From: Bacillus sp. AFS041924
GTDB lineage: Bacteria > Bacillota > Bacilli > Bacillales > Bacillaceae_G
Assembly (NCBI RefSeq): GCF_002577195.1
Contig: NZ_NULG01000001.1
Span: 1-55,171 of the forward strand
DNA length: 55,171 nucleotides
Reading direction: 5' to 3'
Position numbers and translations under genes: made by a program. A model generated the notes under the pieces. That model saw only the letters and a program-made list of their open reading frames with translations, was not told where the DNA came from and ran no database searches. Of this stretch, positions 1 through 7,279 are shown piece by piece (the first letter of the stretch is position 1; the number at the start of each line of letters is the position of its first letter).

Positions 1-182
1 ATATATTTTTTTAAACGTAAGATTAAATATTATACTTAAAAATATTTTTAGTCAATAATAATAAAAAAAGAAATTGTGAAAATAAGTACAAAAAAATACT
101 TTTAAAAATATATTATGCTGATATAATTAACTAATCGAAACAAATTATTTTTCTTTCATTTTAAGTTGAAAGGACTGACAAA
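1..182 (+). other. AT-rich leader of psuK
   Basis: No gene is visible here. The stretch is very AT-rich, and a TATAAT-like hexamer (around 121-126) could be the -10 of the psuK promoter, but no convincing -35 is seen. A purine-rich ribosome binding site (GAAAGGACTG) lies just before the ATG at 183. Confidence 0.4.
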
Positions 183-1136
183 ATGACAATTCCTCCAAAT
201 CCATATATTTTAGTATTTGGTGTTTCTATATGTGATATTATCGGATTTACGAAAAAAAATTATCGTCCATATGATTCAAATCCAGGTAGTGTAAAAGTAT
301 CGTTTGGTGGTGTTTGCCGTAATATTGCAGAAAATATGGCAAAGATCAACGTAAATACAAAATTTATTTCCGTCATTGGTGATGATATAAATGGTATTAA
401 CATGTTAAATCATGCAAAAAATATGAACATTGATATGGAAGATACGTTAATTATTAAAGGTGAATCTACTCCAACCTATTTAGCTATTTTAAATGAAAGC
501 GGGGAAATGGTCTCTGCAGTAGTGGATTTAGATATTACAAACAATTTTACAAAAGAGTTTATAGACTCTAAAGCAGATGTTATTCAAAATGCTGAGTATA
601 TGGTCGTAGATGCGGATAATCCAAGTATTTTAGTTTATTTGTTAACAAATTTCCATAATGAAACAAAATTTATATTAGATCCAGTATCTGCTTCTAAGGC
701 TTTAAAAATAAGAGATTATATTCAATATTTTCATACGATTAAACCTAATCGACATGAAGCAGAAGTATTATGTGGTTTTGAAATTACTTCAGTTGAAGAT
801 GTACGAAAAGCTGGAAGATATTTTAGAGAATTAGGTGTAACGAATGTTTTCATTAGTTTAGATGCAGAAGGAATTTACTATAATGATGGGTTAGAAGAAG
901 GGATTATCCAAGCAGATGGTGTATCGGTCGTTAATGTAACAGGAGCGGGTGATGCATTAGTTGCAGGTATTGGATATGGCTATATGAATAATATGAGCAT
1001 TGTCGATACAGTTAAATATTCAGTTTCAATGTCTTCTATTACTATTTCACATGTAGATACGATTAATCCGAATATGTGTTGTAATGTTGTTGAACATCAT
1101 ATTAATGAACTAAATTGGGTAGAAATGAAATTTTAG
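183..1136 (+). CDS. psuK: pseudouridine kinase (PfkB family)
   Basis: PfkB/ribokinase-family sugar kinase of 317 residues, best matched to pseudouridine kinase (phosphorylates pseudouridine to its 5'-phosphate for PsuG glycosidase). Visible marks are the N-terminal DSNPG followed by the GGVCRNIAEN substrate-binding segment (about residues 32-50), the DPVSASKALKIRDY stretch, the KPNRHEAEVL motif, and the C-terminal PfkB signature NVTGAGDALVAG carrying the catalytic Asp and anion hole. These are PsuK/YeiC-specific variants of the fold rather than ribokinase or fructokinase ones. No psuG is seen downstream; the next gene is convergent, so a partner could only lie upstream outside the window. Cytoplasmic nucleoside salvage is inferred. 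Confidence 0.82.
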   Translation: MTIPPNPYILVFGVSICDIIGFTKKNYRPYDSNPGSVKVSFGGVCRNIAENMAKINVNTKFISVIGDDINGINMLNHAKNMNIDMEDTLIIKGESTPTYLAILNESGEMVSAVVDLDITNNFTKEFIDSKADVIQNAEYMVVDADNPSILVYLLTNFHNETKFILDPVSASKALKIRDYIQYFHTIKPNRHEAEVLCGFEITSVEDVRKAGRYFRELGVTNVFISLDAEGIYYNDGLEEGIIQADGVSVVNVTGAGDALVAGIGYGYMNNMSIVDTVKYSVSMSSITISHVDTINPNMCCNVVEHHINELNWVEMKF

Positions 1137-1137
1137 T

Positions 1138-1168
1138 TGAGAAGGACCTTTTAATAGGTTCTTTTTTT
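1138..1168 (+). terminator. psuK terminator
   Basis: An AAGGACC...GGTTCTT hairpin with one G-U pair is followed by a run of seven T, immediately after the psuK stop. The same AGAACC/GGTTCT stem design recurs at 1641-1667 and 1897-1930. Confidence 0.7.
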
Positions 1169-1220
1169 ATGAAAAAAATCTTGGCAACTAATAATCAAAT
1201 TTTCGTAAAGGAAGCCTGTG

Positions 1221-1347
1221 TAGTTGATTTCCACTACAGGATGCTCGCTTTCCATGGGGCGAGACCTGAGCCTCCTCGGCCAGCCTGCGGGGTCTCAGCC
1301 TTCCCGCATATCCATAGGAGTCGATCACCCTTCCGTTCCAATCAACT
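1221..1347. repeat. G+C-rich palindromic interspersed repeat, copy 1
   Basis: A block of about 127 bp, much richer in G+C than its surroundings. It is bounded by the outer inverted ends AGTTGATT (1221-1228) and AATCAACT (1340-1347) and carries the internal conserved strings GCTTTCCATGGGGCG and TGAGCCTCCTCGG. The same strings recur at 55116-55149, and a decayed version is at 46186-46268, so it is a dispersed repeat family. Similar elements are common between genes in Bacillaceae; their mobility and role are not known to me. The 94-residue reading frame over it has no ribosome binding site and is not a gene. Confidence 0.8.
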
Positions 1348-1399
1348 TATTCAATTAGAAAAGTCTACAATAAAACCTATTTTAATATCCTTTACTTAG

Positions 1400-1933
1400 A
1401 GTAATATAACAAGATAATAATCAGTTTGAACTTCAAATTCGATAAAAAAACGCCTTTTAATAATTAAATTAATGAAAAAGACCTAAGCAATTAGTATAGT
1501 TTGTTGAAATTAAAAAATTGTTCAAAACATATTAACATTTAAAAACATTAATGGATCATCAAAAATAATAATTTTATCATCTATAATGTTCACTAAATAT
1601 TCGTAGCACTTTTATCTGTTTTTTATTTCTAAACACAGAAAGAACCTTTTAATTGGTTCTTTTTTTGTATTAGGTTTAAATCTGAATTATAAAGATCTAA
1701 AAAGTCACTGGAGTTGCAATTAATAAAGTTGGGAATCTGCAAATAAAATTAGCAAAATAGCAAATAAAGTTAGTGAAAGTGCAAAAAAATTTAAATAAAC
1801 TGCAAATATGCCCTCAAATTACATTGCATTAATCTAAAACAAGCTAATCTTACCAAAAATATAGAGCAATCTTACAAAAAAACTGCCACCATAATAAAAA
1901 GAACCTAGCGCTCCGTCAAGGTTCTTTTCATTA
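1400..1933. other. gene-free intergenic region
   Basis: No supported coding sequence. It holds a second stand-alone hairpin terminator (AAAGAACC...GGTTCTTT plus T-run, 1641-1667), an AT-rich stretch with GCAAATAAA-like repeats (1737-1810), and at 1897-1930 the terminator of the alcohol dehydrogenase gene, which reads on the minus strand. Confidence 0.6.
1897..1930 (-). terminator. terminator of the FMN reductase-ADH operon
   Basis: On the minus strand an AAAAGAACCTTG arm pairs with a downstream AGGTTCTTTTT arm around a G+C-rich loop and ends in T's. It lies directly after the stop codon of the minus-strand alcohol dehydrogenase. Confidence 0.75.
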
Positions 1934-3091
1934 TTAAAGAGATCGTACTAAAATATCTATTGCACTATCCTTATCTAAAATTTTATAACCACCAACTACT
2001 GGTTTTACGAAGGATTTTTCTACTAATTCGTCTAAACAGGAGTCATCAATTTGATAATCTGCTAGTCGGTTTGGTGCACCGATTGAATTCCAGAAATTTC
2101 TTAATGCTTGGATTCCTTCTTCTGCTATTTGTTTTGTTGTTTTGTCTTCTTCTATAATTCCGAAGACATTTGTTGCAAGCATTTTAATTCTGCTTGGATC
2201 GTAGTCTAAGCAATGATGTAACCAATTAGGGAATAGGATTGCTAAGCCACCACCATGTGGAATATCGTAAATGGCAGAAACTGCATGCTCGATTTGATGT
2301 GAAGCCCAATCTCCACCATCCGTACCGTTTAATAAAGTATCATTAAAAGCTGTTGTTCCAGCGTACATAATCGTTTCACGTAAATCATAGTTTTCTAAAT
2401 CTTTTACAAGTTTTCCACCGGCTTCGATTACTGTAATTAATAATCCTTCGATAAAACGATCGATCATTGGTGTATTGCTAACACGATGAAAATATTGCTC
2501 TAATGCATGCGACATGATATCAACAATTCCATAAATTGTTTGATCTAATGGGACTGAAAATGTATAAGTAGGATCTAATATTGAAAATTTAGGATAAACT
2601 AAAGGGTTACTCCATCCTCTTTTTTCATTCACTTCCATATTAGAAATAACGGAAGTACAGTTCATTTCTGAACCAGTTGCGGCTAAAGTCAAAACAGTAC
2701 CAAAAGGAGTTGCACTAGTTGGTTGGGATTTTCTTGTAATGATATCCCAAACATTTCCCGCAAATGGAACGCCAATTGCAATCGCTTTAACACAATCTAT
2801 TACACTTCCGCCACCGACAGCTAAAATAAAATCAATTTTTTCATCTCTACAGATTTGAATACCTTTTTCGACTGTTGTAAGTCTCGGGTTTGGTTCAACG
2901 CCTGAAAGTTCAAAAACCGTTTTACTACTTAGTTGGTTTATTACATCAACGTAAACACCATTTCTTTTGATACTTCCTCCACCATAAACGACAAGTATAC
3001 GATTATAATCTTGTACTTCATTTGCTAGTTGTTCAATTTGATTTTTCCCAAACCATAATTTCGTTGGGTTATGTTGTAAAAATGAAATCAA
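1934..3091 (-). CDS. iron-containing alcohol dehydrogenase (YugJ/butanol dehydrogenase type)
   Basis: Group III (Fe-dependent) alcohol dehydrogenase of 385 residues, the full family length, probably an NAD(P)H-dependent aldehyde/alcohol oxidoreductase. The N-terminus HNPTKLWFGK and the nucleotide-binding GGGSVIDCVKAIA are typical. Metal ligands are visible as Asp and His in VDIMSHALEQ, and two further His in the IEHAVSAIYDIPHGGG segment. The sequence closely follows B. subtilis YugJ/YugK as I remember them. It lies 19 bp behind the FMN reductase gene and ends at its own terminator, so the two form an operon, probably for detoxifying or recycling reactive carbonyls or quinones, with the divergent HxlR regulator in control. 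The physiological substrate cannot be read from sequence. Confidence 0.9.
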   Translation of the reverse strand: MISFLQHNPTKLWFGKNQIEQLANEVQDYNRILVVYGGGSIKRNGVYVDVINQLSSKTVFELSGVEPNPRLTTVEKGIQICRDEKIDFILAVGGGSVIDCVKAIAIGVPFAGNVWDIITRKSQPTSATPFGTVLTLAATGSEMNCTSVISNMEVNEKRGWSNPLVYPKFSILDPTYTFSVPLDQTIYGIVDIMSHALEQYFHRVSNTPMIDRFIEGLLITVIEAGGKLVKDLENYDLRETIMYAGTTAFNDTLLNGTDGGDWASHQIEHAVSAIYDIPHGGGLAILFPNWLHHCLDYDPSRIKMLATNVFGIIEEDKTTKQIAEEGIQALRNFWNSIGAPNRLADYQIDDSCLDELVEKSFVKPVVGGYKILDKDSAIDILVRSL

Positions 3092-3110
3092 TGCCTTGCT
3101 CCTTCGATGA

Positions 3111-3659
3111 TTACATATTATTTTTTAATGATTTATTTAGTAACTCAGCTTGTCGAATTGCTAATTTATCTTCTAAGATGGCTCCTGGTGAATTTCCCTC
3201 GCCGATAATATAACCTTCAAATGTTGCGCCAACAAATTCGAATATATGTTTAAATTGTAAAATTAATGGAAGAGCCTTAATTTTTGGTTGATCTCCACCA
3301 ACAATGATTACGTACATTTTTTTGTTTTTAATCTTTTCAGCGAATTGAAGGTCTTTATTACGAAGGCTTTGAGACCAACGATCAATAAAGTTTTTCATGT
3401 ATCCACTCATGCCATACCAATATAAAGGTGTTGAAAAAATAATCGTATCATGTTCTAACATTTCTTTCATAATTTCTTCATAATCATCATCAATTGGTTG
3501 GAAACCAGTCGGCTCGTGTCTTTGGTCGTTAATCGCTTTAATATTTTTATGACGTAATTGCACTTCCGTCTTAACAATATCTTTTGAAATTAGATTTGTT
3601 AACTGCTCTGTATTACCATTTTCTCTTGAACTACCATGAATGATAAACAGTTTGTTCAC
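3111..3659 (-). CDS. NAD(P)H-dependent FMN reductase / flavodoxin-fold oxidoreductase
   Basis: Protein of 182 residues with the flavodoxin-like fold. The start MNKLFIIHGSSRENGNTEQL is the FMN phosphate-binding loop, and STPLYWYGMSGYMKNFIDRW (about residues 77-96) is the flavin-ring loop of the FMN_red/flavodoxin_2 families, often annotated as NAD(P)H quinone oxidoreductase or azoreductase-like. It is the first gene of a two-gene operon with the alcohol dehydrogenase, and it is divergent from an HxlR regulator, which is the common arrangement for redox or electrophile-stress genes. A GGAGT-type ribosome binding site precedes the ATG. The substrate is unknown. Confidence 0.85.
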   Translation of the reverse strand: MNKLFIIHGSSRENGNTEQLTNLISKDIVKTEVQLRHKNIKAINDQRHEPTGFQPIDDDYEEIMKEMLEHDTIIFSTPLYWYGMSGYMKNFIDRWSQSLRNKDLQFAEKIKNKKMYVIIVGGDQPKIKALPLILQFKHIFEFVGATFEGYIIGEGNSPGAILEDKLAIRQAELLNKSLKNNM

Positions 3660-3696
3660 ACTCCTTTTTAAACAAAATTATCACTGTAAGTATGAA

Positions 3697-3711
3697 TGAT
3701 AACGATCATAA
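3697..3711. promoter_or_regulatory. possible Fur/PerR-like box
   Basis: The 15-mer TGATAACGATCATAA resembles the 7-1-7 Fur/PerR palindrome, with about 11 of 14 positions by eye. It sits in the divergent region between the FMN reductase and HxlR genes. Such partial matches are frequent in AT-rich DNA, so this is weak. Confidence 0.25.
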
Positions 3712-3716
3712 AATAA

Positions 3717-3740
3717 AGTACGTACTAAAAAGTGCCTATA
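3717..3740. promoter_or_regulatory. candidate HxlR-family operator
   Basis: GTACGTACTAAAAAGTGCCTATA contains an ACT-N4-AGT dyad about 60 bp upstream of the FMN reductase start and upstream of the divergent HxlR gene. The string ACTAAAA(A/G)GTGCCTATA occurs in inverted orientation upstream of the aldo/keto reductase gene (35110-35128), with 16 of 17 positions identical. Recurrence next to a second oxidoreductase gene supports a shared regulator; binding by the adjacent HxlR protein is inferred. Confidence 0.5.
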
Positions 3741-3975
3741 AAACGAAACGAAAATTGAGCGGTAAGTTCTAGATTTGAATTCTTTAAAACTGCTAAAAAT
3801 TTGAACGATAAATTATATGTATGCTATATTTTATGAACAATTTATGATGCACTGCAAAATCATTGATAGGACAATAGTGCTAATATCTAAATTTTATCGT
3901 GATTTTGGAGTTTTATAAAAGTTGAGTAAAATAACTAATATTATAAATAAAGTAATTAGTATTTATGGAGGATAT

Positions 3976-4296
3976 ATGAAAGAATATAATATGCCAATTG
4001 AAGCAGCAATTGAGGTAATAGGTGGAAAGTGGAAATGTATCATACTTTGTCACTTAGAAACTGGTAAAAAAAGAACGAATGAGCTAAGAAAATTAATGCC
4101 TAAAATAACACAGAAAATGTTAACTCAACAATTAAGAGAATTAGAGACAGATGGACTGATTAATCGTATTGCCTATGATCAAATTCCACCAAAAGTAGAA
4201 TATGAATTAAATGAATATGGAAAATCAATGAAACCGATTTTAGATCTTTTATGTGCATGGGGCGGAAAACATCTAATGAAAAACAAAACAAATTAA
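3976..4296 (+). CDS. HxlR-family winged-helix transcriptional regulator
   Basis: Compact HxlR/YodB-type winged-helix DNA-binding protein, 106 residues from the chosen ATG at 3976, which follows a GGAGG. An upstream in-frame TTG at 3922 would add 18 residues without a ribosome binding site. Family marks are the N-terminal IEVIGGKWKCIILCHL, the recognition-helix region PKITQKMLTQQLRELETDGLI, the wing YDQIPPKVEYELNEYGKS, and the end LDLLCAWGGKHL. Three Cys are present (two in WKCIILC, one in LLCAWG), but the N-terminal sensing Cys of YodB/HypR is not obvious. It is divergent from the FMN reductase-ADH operon, so it probably controls that operon and itself in response to electrophiles or redox change. 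Confidence 0.88.
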   Translation: MKEYNMPIEAAIEVIGGKWKCIILCHLETGKKRTNELRKLMPKITQKMLTQQLRELETDGLINRIAYDQIPPKVEYELNEYGKSMKPILDLLCAWGGKHLMKNKTN

Positions 4297-4485
4297 AATT
4301 ATTATTAAAAAATTTAGAAACGACAAAAAATTTATTTAATTAAAAATTTGTTGAAGGAATTTAAAAAGAAATGTAGAAATAATGTATTTAGAGACTACTA
4401 TAGAAATGTAAAATCGATTCATAAGGCGATGATTACATTAATATAGTAGTAAAGGTTGTGTGTTCGTTAGGGACTCATATATTTC

Positions 4486-4564
4486 TATAATGATATTCTT
4501 GGCGAATTATCATCCTTGTTAAGAATTTTTTTTATGCGGTTTATTTGTTTTGTAAGCGTTTACT
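4486..4564 (+). promoter_or_regulatory. hppD leader: possible -10 and cre site
   Basis: TGTAAGCGTTTACT (4551-4564) matches the CcpA cre consensus TGWAANCGNTNWCA at 13 of 14 positions. It is 65 bp upstream of hppD and downstream of a TATAAT hexamer (4486-4491) with no good -35. It also forms the left part of an imperfect inverted repeat (GTAAGCGTT...AACGCTCTTAC). The position fits roadblock-type carbon catabolite repression of the tyrosine-degradation operon; this is inference. Confidence 0.5.
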
Positions 4565-4628
4565 TAACGCTCTTACATAGTTTTTTTCTTTTCTTTACAA
4601 AAATCGTCATTTATAGGGGGAAATTAAA

Positions 4629-5744
4629 ATGAAACAAGATGAATTAAAACAAAAAAATACTAGTTATGATGTTTTTCCAGTACAAGATGTACATCATTTA
4701 GAATTATATGTAGGTAACGCGAAACAAACAGCTTACTTCTTCGCAAACACTTTTGGATTTACACCTGTAGCATACTCTGGTTTAGAAACAAAAGTACGTG
4801 ATAAAGTTTCTTACGTATTAAAAAATGGTACGATTCGTCTAGTTATTACGGGAACTTTAAAAGAAGATTCTAAAATTGCTGATTTTGTTAAAAAACATGG
4901 CGATGGTGTTAAAGATATCGCTTTAATCGTTGATGATATTGAAACTGCATATCAAGGTGCTGTAAGCCGTGGAGCGATTAAAATCTTACCTCCAACTGAA
5001 GTTAGTGATGAATACGGTACAATTAAAAAAGCTGTCATCGGAACTTATGGTGATACAATTCACACATTAATCGAAAAAGGCGACTACAATGGTCCTTTCT
5101 TACCAGGATATAAAGATCGTGCTTTCACAATTCCAGTAAATGAAACAGGATTAATCGCATTAGATCATGTAGTTGGTAACGTTGAAAGAATGGAAGAATG
5201 GGTTTCTTATTATGAAAATGTAATGGGCTTCCAATCAATGATCCACTTTGATGATGACGATATTAGCACTGAGTATTCTGCATTAATGTCAAAAGTTATG
5301 ACAAACGGAAGCAGAATTAAATTCCCAATTAATGAACCAGCTGAAGGGAAAAGGAAATCACAAATCCAAGAGTACTTAGACTATAACAATGGACCAGGCG
5401 TACAGCATATTGCTTTATTAACTGAAGATATCGTTGATACAGTTACTAAACTTAGAGCTCTAGGTGTGGAATTCTTAAAAACACCAGATACGTATTATGA
5501 TATGTTAACAGAGCGCGTTGGAAAAATTGATGAAGATATTGAGAAATTAAGAGAATTAAAGATTTTAGTTGACCGTGATGATGAAGGATATTTATTACAA
5601 ATCTTTACTCGTCCAATCGTTGACCGTCCAACTTTATTTATTGAAATTATTCAACGTAAAGGTGCTAGAGGATTCGGTGATGGTAACTTTAAAGCTTTAT
5701 TCGAATCAATCGAGCGCGAGCAAGAACTTCGAGGAAATCTATAA
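4629..5744 (+). CDS. hppD: 4-hydroxyphenylpyruvate dioxygenase
   Basis: Fe(II)-dependent dioxygenase (371 residues, normal length) that converts 4-hydroxyphenylpyruvate to homogentisate, the committed step of tyrosine breakdown. Two vicinal-oxygen-chelate domains are visible. The first begins at VHHLELYVGNAKQTAYFF. The second carries the metal triad: His in LDHVVGNV (about residue 180), His in GVQHIALLTEDI (about 260), and Glu in LFIEIIQRKGARGFG (about 339). The C-terminal GNFKALFESIEREQELRGNL is diagnostic. A GGGGG ribosome binding site precedes the ATG. It is the first gene of a four-gene operon with a candidate cre site upstream. Confidence 0.96.
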   Translation: MKQDELKQKNTSYDVFPVQDVHHLELYVGNAKQTAYFFANTFGFTPVAYSGLETKVRDKVSYVLKNGTIRLVITGTLKEDSKIADFVKKHGDGVKDIALIVDDIETAYQGAVSRGAIKILPPTEVSDEYGTIKKAVIGTYGDTIHTLIEKGDYNGPFLPGYKDRAFTIPVNETGLIALDHVVGNVERMEEWVSYYENVMGFQSMIHFDDDDISTEYSALMSKVMTNGSRIKFPINEPAEGKRKSQIQEYLDYNNGPGVQHIALLTEDIVDTVTKLRALGVEFLKTPDTYYDMLTERVGKIDEDIEKLRELKILVDRDDEGYLLQIFTRPIVDRPTLFIEIIQRKGARGFGDGNFKALFESIEREQELRGNL

Positions 5745-5756
5745 GGAGTTGTAACA

Positions 5757-6368
5757 ATGGAAATTAGACCCGATACTTTACCATGGCAAGATGCTTATAA
5801 GCTGTTAATTGGTTCAGTGTTGCCTCGTCCGATTGCATTTGTTTCAACTGTTAACTCAGAAGGTGTAGCGAATGTTGCACCTTTTAGTTTCTTTACAGCG
5901 ATTTGTGCTGACCCGATGTTAGTGTGCTTTGCACCTATGATTCGAGGTACGGACGGCGAGAAAAAAGACACATTAAAAAATATTGAACTAACGAAACGCT
6001 TTATTATTAATATTGTAAGTGAAGAAATTTGCGAACAAGTAAATAATGCTGCTGCAGATTTTCCATATGGAGTAGATGAATTTGAACAAGTTGGCCTTAC
6101 AAAAGTTGAGGGGACAACTGTACAAGTTCCTCGAGTAAAAGAAAGTTTAGTAGGACTAGAGTGTGAGCTTCATGAGCTATTACATTTTGGTGAGAACAAA
6201 GGCGCTGGAAGTTTAGTAATTGGTAAAGTTGTTAATGTACATATAAATGATGAATTATATGCAGATGGCAAAATCAATACTGAAAAGTTAAATCCTGTTG
6301 GCCGCCTTGCTGGACATTCTTACACACGTGCTATTTCTGATACTTTTGCAATTGAAAGAAAAAGGTGA
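5757..6368 (+). CDS. flavin reductase-like protein (flavoredoxin family)
   Basis: FMN-binding split-barrel protein of 203 residues (flavin reductase-like/DIM6-NTAB). Characteristic strings are the N-terminal VLPRPIAFVSTVNSEGVANVAPFSFF, which lines the FMN pocket, and the late GRLAGHSYTR. It starts 13 bp after hppD behind a GGAG and ends 4 bp before the FAH gene, so it is cotranscribed with tyrosine catabolism. Its reaction there is not known: it could supply reduced flavin, act on a quinone by-product of homogentisate, or be a passenger of the operon. No dedicated flavin monooxygenase is seen nearby. Confidence 0.85.
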   Translation: MEIRPDTLPWQDAYKLLIGSVLPRPIAFVSTVNSEGVANVAPFSFFTAICADPMLVCFAPMIRGTDGEKKDTLKNIELTKRFIINIVSEEICEQVNNAAADFPYGVDEFEQVGLTKVEGTTVQVPRVKESLVGLECELHELLHFGENKGAGSLVIGKVVNVHINDELYADGKINTEKLNPVGRLAGHSYTRAISDTFAIERKR

Positions 6369-6372
6369 AGGC

Positions 6373-7269
6373 ATGAAATTTATAACATTCCAATATGATG
6401 GTATTGAGCGTGCAGGTTTATTAGTTGAGGACCAAGTAATTGATCTAAATAAAGCTAGTAATGGCCGAATTCCAGGTGATTTACTAACGATTCTAGAAAA
6501 CTATGAATTATATAAAAATGAAATTGCAGAATTAACAGGAGAAGGTATTGCGCTTTCTTCTGTTCAATTGCGAGCACCATTACCAAAACCACAAAGTATC
6601 CGAGATTTTTATGCCTTTGAAGAGCATGTAAAAACCGCTCGTGGCAGAAGAGGACTCGAGATGATTCCTGAGTGGTATGAAGTACCAGTTTTTTACTTTA
6701 CAAATCATCGAGCGGTTATTGGACCTGAAGATTTTGTAAGCATTCCTGCTAATTGTAAAAAAATGGATTTCGAATTAGAAATTGCTTGTATTATCGGTAA
6801 AGAAGGTAAGAATATTCCAGTTGAAGAAGCAGATGACTATATTCTTGGATATACAATTCTGAACGATTGGAGTGCAAGAGATATTCAAGCACATGAAGTA
6901 AAGGTAGGCTTAGGTCCTTCAAAAGGTAAGGATTTTGCAACATCTTTAGGACCTTGGATTGTTACAAAAGATGAAATTGAACAATATAGAACAGATAAAG
7001 GCTATGATTTAAAGATGACAGCTGCAGTTAATGGAAAAGTCATATCTAGTGGCAATTTTTCTTCAATTTATTATTCTATGCCAGAATTAATTTCACATGC
7101 TTCAAAAAATGTAACTTTATATCCTGGTGATGTAATTGGCTCTGGAACTGTTGGAACAGGATGTATCTTAGAGCTTGGTGAAGAAAAACATCGCTGGTTA
7201 GAAGATGGAGACGTAGTTGAGTTAAACATTACAGGCTTAGGTACATTAAAAAATACTGTCAGAAAGTGA
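6373..7269 (+). CDS. fumarylacetoacetate hydrolase family protein
   Basis: FAH-family hydrolase of 298 residues, expected to split fumarylacetoacetate (or directly maleylacetoacetate) into an acetoacetate and a C4-dicarboxylate. The ATG at 6373 is chosen because it follows AAGGTGAAG and gives the usual N-terminus MKFITFQYDGIERAGLL; longer readings overlap the preceding gene in another frame. Fold and metal-site marks are FYAFEEHVKTAR, the acidic MDFELEIACIIGKEG, LNDWSARDIQ, and the C-terminal YPGDVIGSGTVGTGCILELG. It lies between hppD and hmgA, which makes the pathway role secure even though the exact substrate is not. Confidence 0.9.
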   Translation: MKFITFQYDGIERAGLLVEDQVIDLNKASNGRIPGDLLTILENYELYKNEIAELTGEGIALSSVQLRAPLPKPQSIRDFYAFEEHVKTARGRRGLEMIPEWYEVPVFYFTNHRAVIGPEDFVSIPANCKKMDFELEIACIIGKEGKNIPVEEADDYILGYTILNDWSARDIQAHEVKVGLGPSKGKDFATSLGPWIVTKDEIEQYRTDKGYDLKMTAAVNGKVISSGNFSSIYYSMPELISHASKNVTLYPGDVIGSGTVGTGCILELGEEKHRWLEDGDVVELNITGLGTLKNTVRK

Positions 7270-7279
7270 GGGGGAGCTC

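Noticed and set aside
1115-1399. 94-residue ORF after psuK
   Set aside because: It overlaps psuK, lacks a ribosome binding site and runs through the palindromic repeat.
3697-3711. Firm Fur or PerR regulation of the FMN reductase operon
   Set aside because: Only about 11 of 14 positions match, which is common by chance in AT-rich DNA; kept as a weak feature only.
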